Assembly (NCBI GenBank): GCA_000496215.1
Contig: KI543219.1
Location: 17,191 to 51,341, forward strand
Length of the DNA stretch: 34,151 bases
Source of the DNA: an uncultured archaeon A07HN63
GTDB lineage: Archaea; Halobacteriota; Halobacteria; Halobacteriales; Haloferacaceae
Direction: 5' to 3'
Shown: positions 1 through 7,923 of the stretch, in pieces
Layout: each line of letters opens with the position of its first letter
Numbering within the stretch: the first letter of the stretch is position 1
Program-made: the position numbers and the translations under genes
The notes under the pieces: model-generated
What the model was told of the DNA's origin: nothing
The model's database searches: none
The model's input: only the letters and a program-made list of their open reading frames with translations

Positions 1-1
1 C

Positions 2-586
2 GCCAACTGGTTTGCGGCCTACACCTACTGGCAGTTCAAATACTACGGCCACGACGACGTGAAACTGCTGGACGGCGGCCGCGAGTACTGGATCGAAAAC
101 GACTACACGACGACCGACGAGGAACCCTCGTTTTCCGCGGTTGACTACACCGCCTCCGGCCCGCGGGAGTCCATCCGCGCCTACCGGGACGATGTCGAGA
201 ACGCCATCGACCGCGATCTGCCGCTCGTCGACGTGCGCTCCCCAGAGGAGTTCACCGGCGAGATCCTCGCGCCGACCGGCCTGCAGGAGACCGCCCAGCG
301 CGGCGGCCACATCCCCGGTGCCCAGAACATCTCGTGGGCAGCCGTCACCAACGACGACGGGACGTTCAAAGACGCCGACGAGATCGAGGAGCTCTACGCC
401 GAGAAGGGCATCGACGGCGATGGCACCACCGTCGCCTACTGCCGCATCGGCGAGCGGTCGTCGGTCGCCTGGTTCGCGCTGCACGAACTGCTCGGCTACG
501 AGGACACCATCAACTACGATGGTTCCTGGACCGAGTGGGGCAACCTCGTGGGCGCACCGATCGAGACGGGCGAGGCTGACGACTGA
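2..586 (+). CDS. Thiosulfate sulfurtransferase (rhodanese), 5'-truncated by the window edge
   Basis: The reading frame is open from base 2, so the gene begins left of the window and only its C-terminal ~194 residues are seen. They include the end of an inactive-type rhodanese domain (AYTYWQFKYYGHDDVKLLDGG, shortened here to the recognisable YWQFKYYGH) and the complete second domain. The active-site loop CRIGERSS sits near position 447, with the catalytic Cys that carries the persulfide. Known two-domain sulfurtransferases move sulfane sulfur from thiosulfate or mercaptopyruvate to cyanide or thiol acceptors in the cytoplasm. A GTG at 59 could be read as a start, but the in-frame sequence before it is typical family sequence, so it is internal. 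Substrate (thiosulfate or 3-mercaptopyruvate) cannot be decided. Confidence 0.9.
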   Translation, partial: ANWFAAYTYWQFKYYGHDDVKLLDGGREYWIENDYTTTDEEPSFSAVDYTASGPRESIRAYRDDVENAIDRDLPLVDVRSPEEFTGEILAPTGLQETAQRGGHIPGAQNISWAAVTNDDGTFKDADEIEELYAEKGIDGDGTTVAYCRIGERSSVAWFALHELLGYEDTINYDGSWTEWGNLVGAPIETGEADD

Positions 587-588
587 CG

Positions 589-727
589 CGAGACTCGAAC
601 TAACGAGAGGAGTCTCGGACTGTGCGAGCGGGCATCGCCCGCGAGCAAGCGAAGCGGGGAGGCGCAGCCGATCCGCAAAAACAGGCGACCCGGACGACTG
701 ACCGTAGCACTCGAATTTTTATTTTTC
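589..727 (+). terminator. Hairpins plus T-rich tract after the sulfurtransferase
   Basis: Just after the stop codon lies an 8-bp inverted repeat (CGAGACTC 589-596 with GAGTCTCG 610-617). A tight 6-bp stem with a 3-nt loop follows (GCGGGC 628-633, GCCCGC 637-642). A T-rich run comes at 714-727. Archaeal termination mainly uses the U-tract, so 714-727 is the likely release site; the hairpins may protect the 3' end. This is inferred from sequence only. Confidence 0.45.
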
Positions 728-811
728 AACCGTCGTCAGCGACAGCAATCTGATGAACAGGTCGACCGCCGACCGACAGGACTCAAGACCCCTCGTTGTC
801 TACAGCAAGCC

Positions 812-1447
812 ATGACAGCCAGCGACTTCGTCGACAGCGTCAGTGAGGCCAACCAGACCGCCCTCTCGCGGCTTGGCTCCTCGAAACTACTGTATGCAGA
901 AACCGAGGGTAATCTCGACCCCGAGCACGTCCTGCGAGCCGCGGCCGTCGCCGAGGACGCGGCCAGCCAGACGTTCGAGGCGTGGAGCGACGACGAGGCC
1001 GACGACGATGCGGCTGATCTTTTCGCCACTGTCGCCGACGAGGAGGCCGCCCACTTCGAGACGGTCGCCGACGAGCTCGACGACCCGCCCCGGGCAGCCG
1101 ACAGCGACGTGCCAGCCATCCAGTCGGTGCTGCGTGAGTTCGAGGAGACGGTCGAACGGGCCGGTGGGCTCGTCGGTCGGTCTCTCGTCGCCAAGAAGTC
1201 AAAGGAGCAGTACACCGGCTACTTCACCGGCGAGGCCGACCCACAGACGGCCAGCGTGTTCCGCGGACTCGGCGACGATGTCGATACACAGATCGACGCG
1301 GCGGTCAACCTTGTCAACGCTGTCTGTGCAACCGACGACGACCGCGACCGCGCCCACGAGGCCGCAAGCGAGGCGATTCAGGCCGCCTACGAGGAGTACA
1401 CCGAATCCTTGGAGGCGATGGGCGTCAACCCGAAACCGGTCTGCTAG
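812..1447 (+). CDS. Ferritin-like / rubrerythrin family protein
   Basis: A 211-residue, strongly acidic and mostly helical protein. It has Glu-rich helices and an EExxH motif (DEEAAHFETV, about residues 88-97) of the kind that binds a di-iron centre in ferritin-like four-helix bundles. A second Glu-containing helix comes near residues 30-45. It resembles proteins annotated as rubrerythrin family in haloarchaea. It lacks the C-terminal rubredoxin Cys4 site of true rubrerythrins; the single Cys at the very C-terminus is not a rubredoxin centre. Such proteins are thought to handle peroxide or iron, but the reaction here is not shown. The ATG at 812 gives a complete N-terminal helix. The gene stands alone between a terminator-like region and a convergent small membrane gene. 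Confidence 0.7.
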   Translation: MTASDFVDSVSEANQTALSRLGSSKLLYAETEGNLDPEHVLRAAAVAEDAASQTFEAWSDDEADDDAADLFATVADEEAAHFETVADELDDPPRAADSDVPAIQSVLREFEETVERAGGLVGRSLVAKKSKEQYTGYFTGEADPQTASVFRGLGDDVDTQIDAAVNLVNAVCATDDDRDRAHEAASEAIQAAYEEYTESLEAMGVNPKPVC

Positions 1448-1476
1448 CGTCTACCGGGGGTGTTGTTTGGAGGAAC

Positions 1477-1740
1477 TTACGCCTCGTCATCACCTGTGTC
1501 TGCTGGGCTGGCATACTGGAAATACCCAAAGAGCGCAATCGCCAGTGCAACGTAATAAATCAGCTGTGGCCACGCGGCCGGTGCATACTGTTCCCAGACG
1601 ACTGAGATACCGACAAACAATAGTAACGAGACCGCAAGATCCTCCAGCAAATCTGTCTCGTTGCGATAGATACCGTCGATGAGTGCCTGTAACCGACTCA
1701 CGGTCTGGCTGAAGACGAGGATGGGCTTAAGCTTACTCAC
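1477..1740 (-). CDS. Small membrane protein, function unknown
   Basis: An 87-residue protein with two predicted membrane segments (about residues 33-50, LLEDLAVSLLLFVGISVVW, and 58-76, LIYYVALAIALFGYF). A short basic/polar N-terminus precedes them and an acidic tail follows. The start is GTG at 1738-1740, inside the end of the upstream gene on the same strand (8-bp overlap), so the two are probably translated together. I recognise no family. Its overlap with another membrane protein suggests they act together, but nothing in the sequence says how. Confidence 0.6.
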   Translation of the reverse strand: MSKLKPILVFSQTVSRLQALIDGIYRNETDLLEDLAVSLLLFVGISVVWEQYAPAAWPQLIYYVALAIALFGYFQYASPADTGDDEA

Positions 1741-2221
1741 CGGGGTAGTCGCCGGCCGCGTTTGCGGCCGGAGCGTCCGCCTCCGTGCGGTATAGCACCG
1801 TCAAGAGGGCGAGCAGCGCGAGTTCGAGAAGCTTCGAGATCGCCGCGAGCGGGTTGTTTGCGAGATGGGCGACAACGACCCGCCACGCCGCTTCATCGTG
1901 AGTGATCGGCTCTGGTCCCCACGGCCAGAAGGCGCCGTGCGCCAGCCCGGTATGCCACAGCGGGTATCCGATGAGGTACGCGAGCATCAGCGCGATCCCG
2001 GCGAGATAGACCGGGGTGGGGTCGTGGTCGTCAAGCACGCGAGCGATACCGAAAAAGATCGCCATCCCCGAGCCGACGAAGAGAAACGGTCTGGGGTCGG
2101 GAAACTGCCCCACCTGTGCGTAGAGGACCAGCTTTCGAAACCCGACATCGCTTCCGATATGAATCGCGGCGATGGCCACCGCCAGCGCGCCGGCCAGATA
2201 CCGGAGGCCAGTTCGGTCCAT
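1733..2221 (-). CDS. Polytopic membrane protein, function unknown
   Basis: The protein has 162 residues from ATG 2219-2221 and four likely membrane helices: about residues 8-24, 46-62, 71-90 and 125-142. A conserved-looking loop, YPLWHTGLAHGAFWPWG, joins helices three and four, and the tail is short and acidic. The frame stays open far upstream, but that extension is the antisense of the aminotransferase gene and has no transmembrane or family signal. The ATG at 2221 begins a good membrane protein, so I chose it. It overlaps the next small membrane gene by 8 bp and is divergent from the aminotransferase. His and Trp in the loop may matter functionally; this is a guess. Confidence 0.65.
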   Translation of the reverse strand: MDRTGLRYLAGALAVAIAAIHIGSDVGFRKLVLYAQVGQFPDPRPFLFVGSGMAIFFGIARVLDDHDPTPVYLAGIALMLAYLIGYPLWHTGLAHGAFWPWGPEPITHDEAAWRVVVAHLANNPLAAISKLLELALLALLTVLYRTEADAPAANAAGDYPGE

Positions 2222-2335
2222 ACGCGATCTAGCGGTGAGCCCCGCCTGAGCGTTTCGATGTAGACTCGCCGGCAGGTGTCGATACCACGACCCGGAGTGA
2301 GAAGAGCTATCACCACTGTGGCACCCAGTATGTGT

Positions 2336-3457
2336 ATGACCACATTCGCCGACCGCGTCGAGCGAATCTCGATCAGTGGCATCCGCGAGGTCTTCGAGGC
2401 AGCGGGCGAGGACGCGATCAATCTCGGCCTCGGCCAGCCGGATTTCCCGACACCCGAACACGCACGTCAGGCAGCCGTCGACGCCATCGAGGCGGGCGAG
2501 GCCGACGGCTACACCGAAAACAAGGGTCGAATCGAGCTCCGGGAAGCCATCACCGCAAAATACCAGCGCGATCAGGGCCTCGATATCGATCCCGGCGACG
2601 TGATCGCCACCTCCGGCGGCAGCGAGGCCCTCCATCTCGCACTCGCGGCCCACGTCGACGCAGGCCAGGAGGTCATCATCCCCGATCCCGGCTTCGTCTC
2701 CTACGAGGCGATCACCAAACTCGTCGACGGTGAACCCGTCCCGGTTGGCCTGCGCGACGACCTCACCCTCGATCCCGCCGCTGTCGAGGATGCCATCACC
2801 GACGACACCGCGGCATTCGTTATCAACTCGCCGGCGAACCCGACCGGCGCGGTCGCCAGCGAGGAGGATATCCGCGAGTTTGCCCGGATCGCCGACGAGC
2901 ACGACGTGGTCTGTGTGTCCGACGAGGTCTACGAGTACACCATCTTCGAGGGCGAGCACCACTCGCCAGCGGAGTACGCCGAGAGCGACAACATCGTCGT
3001 CGTCAACTCCGCCTCGAAGCTGTTCTCGATGACGGGCTGGCGACTCGGCTGGGTGACAGCGAGCACCAACCGAATCGAGCGCATGTTGCGGGTCCACCAG
3101 TACACGCAGGCCTGTGCGAGCGCGCCCGCACAGTTCGCCGCCGAAGCCGCTCTCGATGGGCCACAGGACGTGGTCGACGAGATGACCGAGTCGTTCCAGC
3201 GTCGCCGCGACATCCTGCTCGACGGGCTCACCGAGCACGGCATCGAGTGTCCGACACCACGCGGCGCGTTCTACGCCATGCCGCGCGTCCCAGCGGGTTT
3301 CGTCGACGAGTGTCTCGACCGCGGTGTGATCGTCGTCCCCGGCGAGGCCTTCGGCGAGGCGGGCGACGGGCTCGCCCGCATCTCGTATGCGACCGACGAG
3401 GAGACGCTGCGCGAGGCCATCGAGATCATGGGCGAGGCCGCGGCCGCAGTCCGGTAA
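2336..3457 (+). CDS. Class I/II PLP-dependent aminotransferase
   Basis: 373 residues of fold-type I aminotransferase. It shows the N-terminal GLGQPDFPTP substrate-binding motif, the NSPANPTGAV motif, the DEVYEY aspartate-containing segment and the PLP-Schiff-base lysine K228 in SASKLFSMTGWRLGW. These enzymes move an amino group between an amino acid and 2-oxoglutarate in the cytoplasm. Related haloarchaeal proteins are annotated as aspartate or aromatic aminotransferases, and the exact substrate cannot be read from the sequence. The start is ATG 2336 (MTTFADRVERI), although ATG 2330 two codons earlier is equally possible. The longer GTG start at 2276 adds a stretch without family character. 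The S9 peptidase follows 48 bp later on the same strand. Confidence 0.88.
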   Translation: MTTFADRVERISISGIREVFEAAGEDAINLGLGQPDFPTPEHARQAAVDAIEAGEADGYTENKGRIELREAITAKYQRDQGLDIDPGDVIATSGGSEALHLALAAHVDAGQEVIIPDPGFVSYEAITKLVDGEPVPVGLRDDLTLDPAAVEDAITDDTAAFVINSPANPTGAVASEEDIREFARIADEHDVVCVSDEVYEYTIFEGEHHSPAEYAESDNIVVVNSASKLFSMTGWRLGWVTASTNRIERMLRVHQYTQACASAPAQFAAEAALDGPQDVVDEMTESFQRRRDILLDGLTEHGIECPTPRGAFYAMPRVPAGFVDECLDRGVIVVPGEAFGEAGDGLARISYATDEETLREAIEIMGEAAAAVR

Positions 3458-3505
3458 CGAGCCTGGCACCCGAAACGGTTTGCAGGCGGCGGCCGAGCCA
3501 TCGGT

Positions 3506-5326
3506 ATGCACGATATCGAACGGTATCTCAACATCCGCACCGCAGTCGGCGCGAGCTTCGGCCCCGATGGCGACCGCCTCTGTTTTCGGTTCAACGCCAC
3601 GGGCACGCCACAGCTGTGGAGCCTCACGAAACCGGGCGCGTGGCCGACCCAGCACACGTTCTACGACGAACGGGTGATCAGTGCCTCGATGTCGCCCGAA
3701 CGCGACGAACTGATTTTCGGCAAGGATGTCGGCGGCAACGAACGCGTTCAACTGCACCGTCTCGATTTCGACGACGGCACGATCACCGACCTCACCCAGC
3801 ATCCTGAGGCAAAGCACCGCTGGGGTGGCTGGAGCCACGACGGCGACCGCTTCGCCTTCACGTCGAATCGCCGCGACGAGAGTGTGTTCGACGTGTACAC
3901 CCAGTCACGCACCGCCACCGGCGACGACGCCGAACTCGTCGCCGAGGGCGACGGCTGGCTCAGCCTCGGCGGGTGGAGTCCCGATGACGACCGGCTGCTC
4001 GTCGTCCGCTCGTACTCTGGTTTCGATCAGGATCTTTCGGTGCTGGATATCGACACCGGCGAGCGAACCCACCTGACACCACACGATGGCGACGTGCGCT
4101 ATCGGAGTGCGAGCTGGGGTCCCGATGGTGAGAGTATCTATCTGGTGACCGACCGCGAGACCGACACGCTCCGGCTCGAACGGCTCCACGTCGACACCGG
4201 CGAGTTCACCGTCGTCGAAACCGAAGACAGAGACCACCACACTGACGACGACTGGAACGTCAGCGGGCTCACGCTGGATGTGGACAGCCGCCGACTCGTC
4301 TATCGCCGCAACGTCGACGGCTACACCGAGTTGACGGCGGGCGAACTCGTCGGGCCGGACCGGATCGACCCCTTCCCCGAGCCCGACCTCCCGGACGGCG
4401 TCGCCGGCGGAATCGACTTCGGACCTGACGGCGAGCGGATCGCGCTCACGGTCACCAGCCGAACGCGCAATAGCAATATCCACGTTATCGATCTGCGGAG
4501 CGGCGAGAGCGAACAGTGGACCTGCGCGGGCACCGCCGGCATCCCGCGAGAGAGCTTTGTCGCGCCTGAATCAATCTCGTATCCAACCTTCGACGACCGT
4601 TCGATTCCGGCGTTTTTCTCGGTGCCCGACGACAGCGCAGCCGGCGAGACGCCCGTCATCGTCGACATCCACGGCGGCCCCGAATCCCAGCGACGGCCCT
4701 CCTTTAGCGGCGTCAAGCAGTATCTGCTGGCCAACGGCTACGCCGTCTTCGAGCCGAACGTCCGCGGTTCGGCGGGCTACGGGAAGGCGTACGCCAGCCT
4801 CGACGATGTCGAAAAACGGATGGATTCCGTCGCCGATATCGAGGCGGCCGTCGACTGGCTGGCCGATCACCCCGCTGTCGACACCGACCGAATCGTCGCC
4901 ATGGGCGGCTCCTACGGCGGGTTCATGGTGCTGGCAGCAATGACGGAGTATCCCGATCTGTGGGCGGCCGGGATCGATATCGTCGGCATCGCGGATTTCG
5001 TCACGTTCCTCGAAAACACCGGCGAGTGGCGGCGCGAACTCCGTGAGGCCGAGTACGGTTCGCTCGAAGAGGACCGGGAGCTACTGGAGTCGATCTCGCC
5101 GATCAACCGGATCGACGCCATCGACGCGCCGCTGTTCGTGCTGCACGGCGAGAACGACCCGCGAGTGCCCGTTGGCGAGGCCGAACAGATCGTGGAGGCC
5201 GCAAGTGCGCAGGGGGTGCCGGTACGAAAACTGATCTTCGAGGACGAGGGCCACGGCTTCAGCAAGCTAGAGAATCGGATCAAAGCCTACCAGGCAGTTG
5301 TCGACTTCCTAGACGAACACGTCTGA
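3506..5326 (+). CDS. S9 family serine peptidase (acylaminoacyl/prolyl oligopeptidase type)
   Basis: 606 residues with the usual S9 layout: an N-terminal beta-propeller made of WD40/TolB-like blades (about residues 10-340, repeated SWGPDGE and DFGPDGER elements) and a C-terminal alpha/beta-hydrolase domain (about 360-606). The catalytic triad is visible: Ser469 in GGSYGGFM, Asp551 in GENDPRVP, His583 in EGHGFSK. An HGGP oxyanion motif lies near residue 391. No signal peptide is seen, so it is probably cytosolic and cleaves short peptides or N-acylated residues. Length and motifs are complete. It ends exactly where the convergent toxin gene ends. Whether it is an acylaminoacyl or dipeptidyl peptidase is open. 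Confidence 0.9.
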   Translation: MHDIERYLNIRTAVGASFGPDGDRLCFRFNATGTPQLWSLTKPGAWPTQHTFYDERVISASMSPERDELIFGKDVGGNERVQLHRLDFDDGTITDLTQHPEAKHRWGGWSHDGDRFAFTSNRRDESVFDVYTQSRTATGDDAELVAEGDGWLSLGGWSPDDDRLLVVRSYSGFDQDLSVLDIDTGERTHLTPHDGDVRYRSASWGPDGESIYLVTDRETDTLRLERLHVDTGEFTVVETEDRDHHTDDDWNVSGLTLDVDSRRLVYRRNVDGYTELTAGELVGPDRIDPFPEPDLPDGVAGGIDFGPDGERIALTVTSRTRNSNIHVIDLRSGESEQWTCAGTAGIPRESFVAPESISYPTFDDRSIPAFFSVPDDSAAGETPVIVDIHGGPESQRRPSFSGVKQYLLANGYAVFEPNVRGSAGYGKAYASLDDVEKRMDSVADIEAAVDWLADHPAVDTDRIVAMGGSYGGFMVLAAMTEYPDLWAAGIDIVGIADFVTFLENTGEWRRELREAEYGSLEEDRELLESISPINRIDAIDAPLFVLHGENDPRVPVGEAEQIVEAASAQGVPVRKLIFEDEGHGFSKLENRIKAYQAVVDFLDEHV

Positions 5327-5665
5327 TTAGGCGAGGTAGTCGCGGGCTGCGTCGAGAGCGGTCGCACACACCTCATCGGTAACGGTCCCGACGCCCTGCT
5401 CGATAGCTGTGTGTTTCAGCGTCGTCAGGAACCATGGAGACACGTAGCTCGTTTCCGGGAGCCCGCCGACTGCCCACGACTCAGCGGTGAGTTCGATTGC
5501 TTGCTCGCGCTCGGTCGTCGTGATCCCGGCGACGAGGTAGTCCTCGCCGTGAAACGGGTGGTCGTCGTTGCTGAGCACGAACCACGGCCGGGCACTCGTC
5601 TTGAACAGGCCATCGTGCCAGACGATATCGCCGCGGGTGAACGCCTCGTCGGTTCGATCAGCCAT
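5327..5665 (-). CDS. MazF/PemK-like toxin of a type II toxin-antitoxin module
   Basis: The protein has 112 residues. The N-terminal RGDIVW (11-16), RPWFVLSND (26-34) and the following VAGITTTE strand are the hallmark of the MazF/PemK SH3-like barrel. In this family the Arg after the first strand and a Ser/Thr in the loop form the RNase site. Family members cut mRNA or rRNA to stop translation. The ATG is at 5663-5665 and overlaps the end of the upstream winged-helix gene by 8 bp, so the two are translationally coupled, antitoxin first, as in classic TA operons. A longer frame upstream is the antitoxin gene in another frame. RNase activity is inferred from the family only. Confidence 0.78.
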   Translation of the reverse strand: MADRTDEAFTRGDIVWHDGLFKTSARPWFVLSNDDHPFHGEDYLVAGITTTEREQAIELTAESWAVGGLPETSYVSPWFLTTLKHTAIEQGVGTVTDEVCATALDAARDYLA

Positions 5666-6035
5666 CGTCGCCCTCGCTATCGATGGTTCGAGGGTCGACA
5701 GCTGTCTCCTGCCAGTCGCCGAACTCCTCCTCACCGAACCGGTCTTCAGCAGCGGCGAGGCCGTTGACCATCGCGCCGTAGCTGGCGAGGCGGTCGTCGT
5801 CGCCAATCGCCCAGTAGGGCTCCTTGTGTCGGACGAGCCCGCGGTCGTGAAGCCGACTAAGCGTTGTGCCGACGCTGCCCCGGGGAACGTCGGTTGTCTC
5901 GCTGATCTCTTTCGGCGTGAATCCCTGTTCCGGATGGTCGGCGAGGAATTCGAGAATCGTGTGTGCATTCGATCCGTCGGTAAGCTGGAGTGATCGGTCA
6001 TCGTCGGGATCGTATGTTTTGAAATCGACTGGCAT
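5658..6035 (-). CDS. Winged-helix (MarR-like) regulator, likely antitoxin
   Basis: 125 residues. Residues about 25-75 form a winged helix-turn-helix (EFLADHPEQGFTPKEISETT then PRGSVGTTLSRLHDRGLVRH). After it comes an acidic C-terminal segment (about 85-125), rich in Asp/Glu. That is the kind of tail that could cover the basic face of a MazF-like toxin. The gene overlaps the toxin start by 8 bp. Usual MazF partners carry AbrB or ribbon-helix-helix domains, so a winged-helix partner is less common. The start ATG at 6035 sits inside an AT-rich inverted/direct repeat that may be its own operator. Antitoxin function is inferred from gene order and overlap. Confidence 0.75.
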   Translation of the reverse strand: MPVDFKTYDPDDDRSLQLTDGSNAHTILEFLADHPEQGFTPKEISETTDVPRGSVGTTLSRLHDRGLVRHKEPYWAIGDDDRLASYGAMVNGLAAAEDRFGEEEFGDWQETAVDPRTIDSEGDDG

Positions 6036-6060
6036 ACAATATAGTTTGTAATTGATTGTA
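6035..6060. promoter_or_regulatory. AT-rich repeat at the antitoxin start, candidate autoregulatory operator
   Basis: TACAAT (6035-6040) is mirrored by ATTGTA (6055-6060), an inverted repeat. The unit TTGTA also recurs directly at 6046-6050 and 6056-6060. The region is much more AT-rich than its surroundings and separates the antitoxin (minus) from the mutase gene (plus). An operator bound by the winged-helix antitoxin is a reasonable inference. Confidence 0.4.
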
Positions 6061-6111
6061 ATAGCAGTTGTGGCCGGTAAAGTCAAACCGTTCTCGCCCG
6101 AATTGCCAGCC

Positions 6112-6534
6112 ATGAGCGCGGACTCGACACAGCGGGCGATCCGGTGTCTGATCGCCAAGGTCGGCCTCGACGGCCACGACCGCGGCGCGCAGGTCATCGC
6201 CCGTGCGTTCCGGGACGCGGGTTTCGAGGTTGTCTACTCCGGACTCCATCGCGCGCCCGAGGAGATCGTGCAGGCGGCTGTTCAGGAGGATGTCGACGTG
6301 ATCGGTATCTCGATTCTGTCGGGAGCCCACAACACGCTGATCCCGAAGATCATCGACGGGCTGGAATCCTACGGCGCGCTCGACGACACGCTGATTCTCG
6401 TCGGCGGGATCATCCCCGAGGAGGACGAATCACACCTCAAGGAGCTCGGCGTCGCCGAGATCTTCGGGCCGGGCACACCGATGGCGGAGACCGTCGATTT
6501 CGTCCGAGAGCATGCGGGCACGGAGGCGGAATGA
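6112..6534 (+). CDS. Methylmalonyl-CoA mutase, cobalamin-binding (C-terminal) subunit
   Basis: 140 residues making one complete B12-binding Rossmann-like domain. The signature Asp-x-His-x-x-Gly is at residues 20-25 (LDGHDRG), where the His is the lower axial ligand of cobalt. SILSGAH (about 65-71) and GGIIPEED (about 102-109) are the other cofactor-contacting motifs. In archaea methylmalonyl-CoA mutase is split into a catalytic large subunit and this small subunit, and it converts (R)-methylmalonyl-CoA to succinyl-CoA. The large subunit is not in the window. I chose ATG 6112 because upstream residues from 6052 lack family character. The stop overlaps the MeaB start as ATGA, so the two are coupled. 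Confidence 0.92.
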   Translation: MSADSTQRAIRCLIAKVGLDGHDRGAQVIARAFRDAGFEVVYSGLHRAPEEIVQAAVQEDVDVIGISILSGAHNTLIPKIIDGLESYGALDDTLILVGGIIPEEDESHLKELGVAEIFGPGTPMAETVDFVREHAGTEAE

Positions 6535-7733
6535 CCGACGACACCGGGCGCGACGAGGGCGAGGAAGCGATCCCTCACGAGATATTGGCGACGCGATCCG
6601 AGGACCCAGAGGCCGCGCTGTCGGCGGCGGACGAGACGCTGCTCTCGGAGGTACTCGACGGCGACCAGCGCGCGCTGGCCCGCGTGCTGACGAAGATCGA
6701 AAACCGCGCCGACGGCGCCCGCGACCTGCTGGCCGCACTGCACGACCACACCGGCACGACACCCGTACTTGGGGTCACCGGGAGCCCGGGCGCAGGGAAA
6801 TCGACACTCGTCGACGAGCTTACCGATCACTATCGAGAGCAAGGTGAGCGGCTCGGTATTCTCGCGGTCGACCCCTCCTCGCCGTACACCGGCGGCTCCG
6901 TACTGGGCGACCGGATCAGGATGGGATCGACCGCTGGCGACGAGGGCGTCTTCATCCGGTCGATGAGCGCACGCGGTCGGCTCGGCGGGCTCTCGATGGC
7001 AACGAGCGACGCGGTCACCGCGCTGGACGCGTTCGGCATGGATCGAATCATCATCGAGACCGTCGGCGCGGGACAGAACGAGGTCGATATCGTCGAGACC
7101 GCCGACACCGTCGTCGTCGTCGTCCAGCCCGGATCGGGCGACGACGTGCAACTACTGAAAGCCGGGATCCTCGAGATCGGCGATATCTTCGTCGTCAACA
7201 AGGCCGATATGGACGGCGCGGCCCAGACCGCCGCGGATCTGGAGGCGATGGTCCACGGCCAGCAACCGACCGGCGGCGTCGCCGGCCACCACACGCCCGA
7301 CGCGAGCAACCCATCAACGGAAACCGATGGCGACGCGGGCCGGGACCGAGCCAGCGAACGCCAGGGGGATGCGGGCACCACCGACGGCGCGAGCGAGGGC
7401 GACGACGCGGAGTGGACACCGCCGGTCGTGGAGACAGTCGCCACGACCGGTGACGGGATCGACGAGTTCACCGCAGCAATCGCCGATCACGACCGGTATC
7501 TCGACCGGTCGGGCGATGGCGAGGCCCGACAGCAGCAACGTGCCGCGGCCACACTCCAGCGGTTACTCCAGCAGGACCTCGGTGCGATCAGCGAGCAGTT
7601 GCTGGCGGCCAACGGCGGACTCGATGCGCTGGCCGCTGCTGTCGCCGACCGGCAGACCGATCCCTACACCCTCGTCCAGCGGCTCACCGATCCGGTGGCC
7701 TCGGCCATCGAGCAGATTGACGGCCACGAATAG
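6531..7733 (+). CDS. meaB: MeaB-type GTPase, methylmalonyl-CoA mutase chaperone
   Basis: 400 residues of G3E-family P-loop GTPase. The Walker A GSPGAGKST is at about 84-92, DPSSPYTGGS and GDRIRM are switch-region motifs, ETVGAGQNEV is the G3 region, and NKAD (about 222-225) is the guanine-specificity motif. MeaB/ArgK proteins protect and reload methylmalonyl-CoA mutase with adenosylcobalamin using GTP. The ATG overlaps the stop of the B12-binding subunit (ATGA), which confirms the partnership. A low-complexity, Gly/Asp/Thr-rich insert of roughly 50-60 residues (about 240-300) interrupts the region after NKAD; bacterial MeaB lacks it. A longer frame begins at 6144 but is out of frame with the mutase subunit's codons and is a shadow. 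Confidence 0.92.
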   Translation: MTDDTGRDEGEEAIPHEILATRSEDPEAALSAADETLLSEVLDGDQRALARVLTKIENRADGARDLLAALHDHTGTTPVLGVTGSPGAGKSTLVDELTDHYREQGERLGILAVDPSSPYTGGSVLGDRIRMGSTAGDEGVFIRSMSARGRLGGLSMATSDAVTALDAFGMDRIIIETVGAGQNEVDIVETADTVVVVVQPGSGDDVQLLKAGILEIGDIFVVNKADMDGAAQTAADLEAMVHGQQPTGGVAGHHTPDASNPSTETDGDAGRDRASERQGDAGTTDGASEGDDAEWTPPVVETVATTGDGIDEFTAAIADHDRYLDRSGDGEARQQQRAAATLQRLLQQDLGAISEQLLAANGGLDALAAAVADRQTDPYTLVQRLTDPVASAIEQIDGHE

Positions 7734-7883
7734 ACGGCCCGTTCAGATCACCAGTTTTGGATCAAAGATTCTTGAAGATATGAGTTAATTATCCCAGAAT
7801 TGGCCGAAAAACAGACGGTTCTACCCGTGTAGACGCAATGTTAGCAGAGGTATTAAGAGAGGGCAGTAACAATCGTACTTACT

Positions 7884-7900
7884 GAACAACACGTTCGTTC
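7884..7900. promoter_or_regulatory. GAAC...GTTC dyad upstream of the HEAT-repeat gene
   Basis: The site reads GAACAACACGTTCGTTC. It shares the 11-mer ACGTTCGTTCG with the perfect palindrome at 31086-31101 but its left arm is imperfect. It lies 24 bp before the HEAT gene start, in the 190-bp gap 7734-7923, which otherwise holds AT-rich sequence without a gene. It may be a regulator site; evidence is limited to similarity. Confidence 0.3.
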
Positions 7901-7923
7901 GCTAGTCAGTCTCACCAATATCA

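Noticed and set aside
2222..3838. Minus-strand open frame continuing upstream of the four-helix membrane protein (701 codons in total)
   Set aside because: The extension is antisense to the aminotransferase and peptidase genes, has no family or membrane character, and arises from high GC. Only 1733-2221 is real.
6144..6530. Extra N-terminal frame in front of MeaB
   Set aside because: It lies in another frame inside the mutase subunit and is Arg/Gly-rich shadow; MeaB starts at 6531 with an ATGA overlap.
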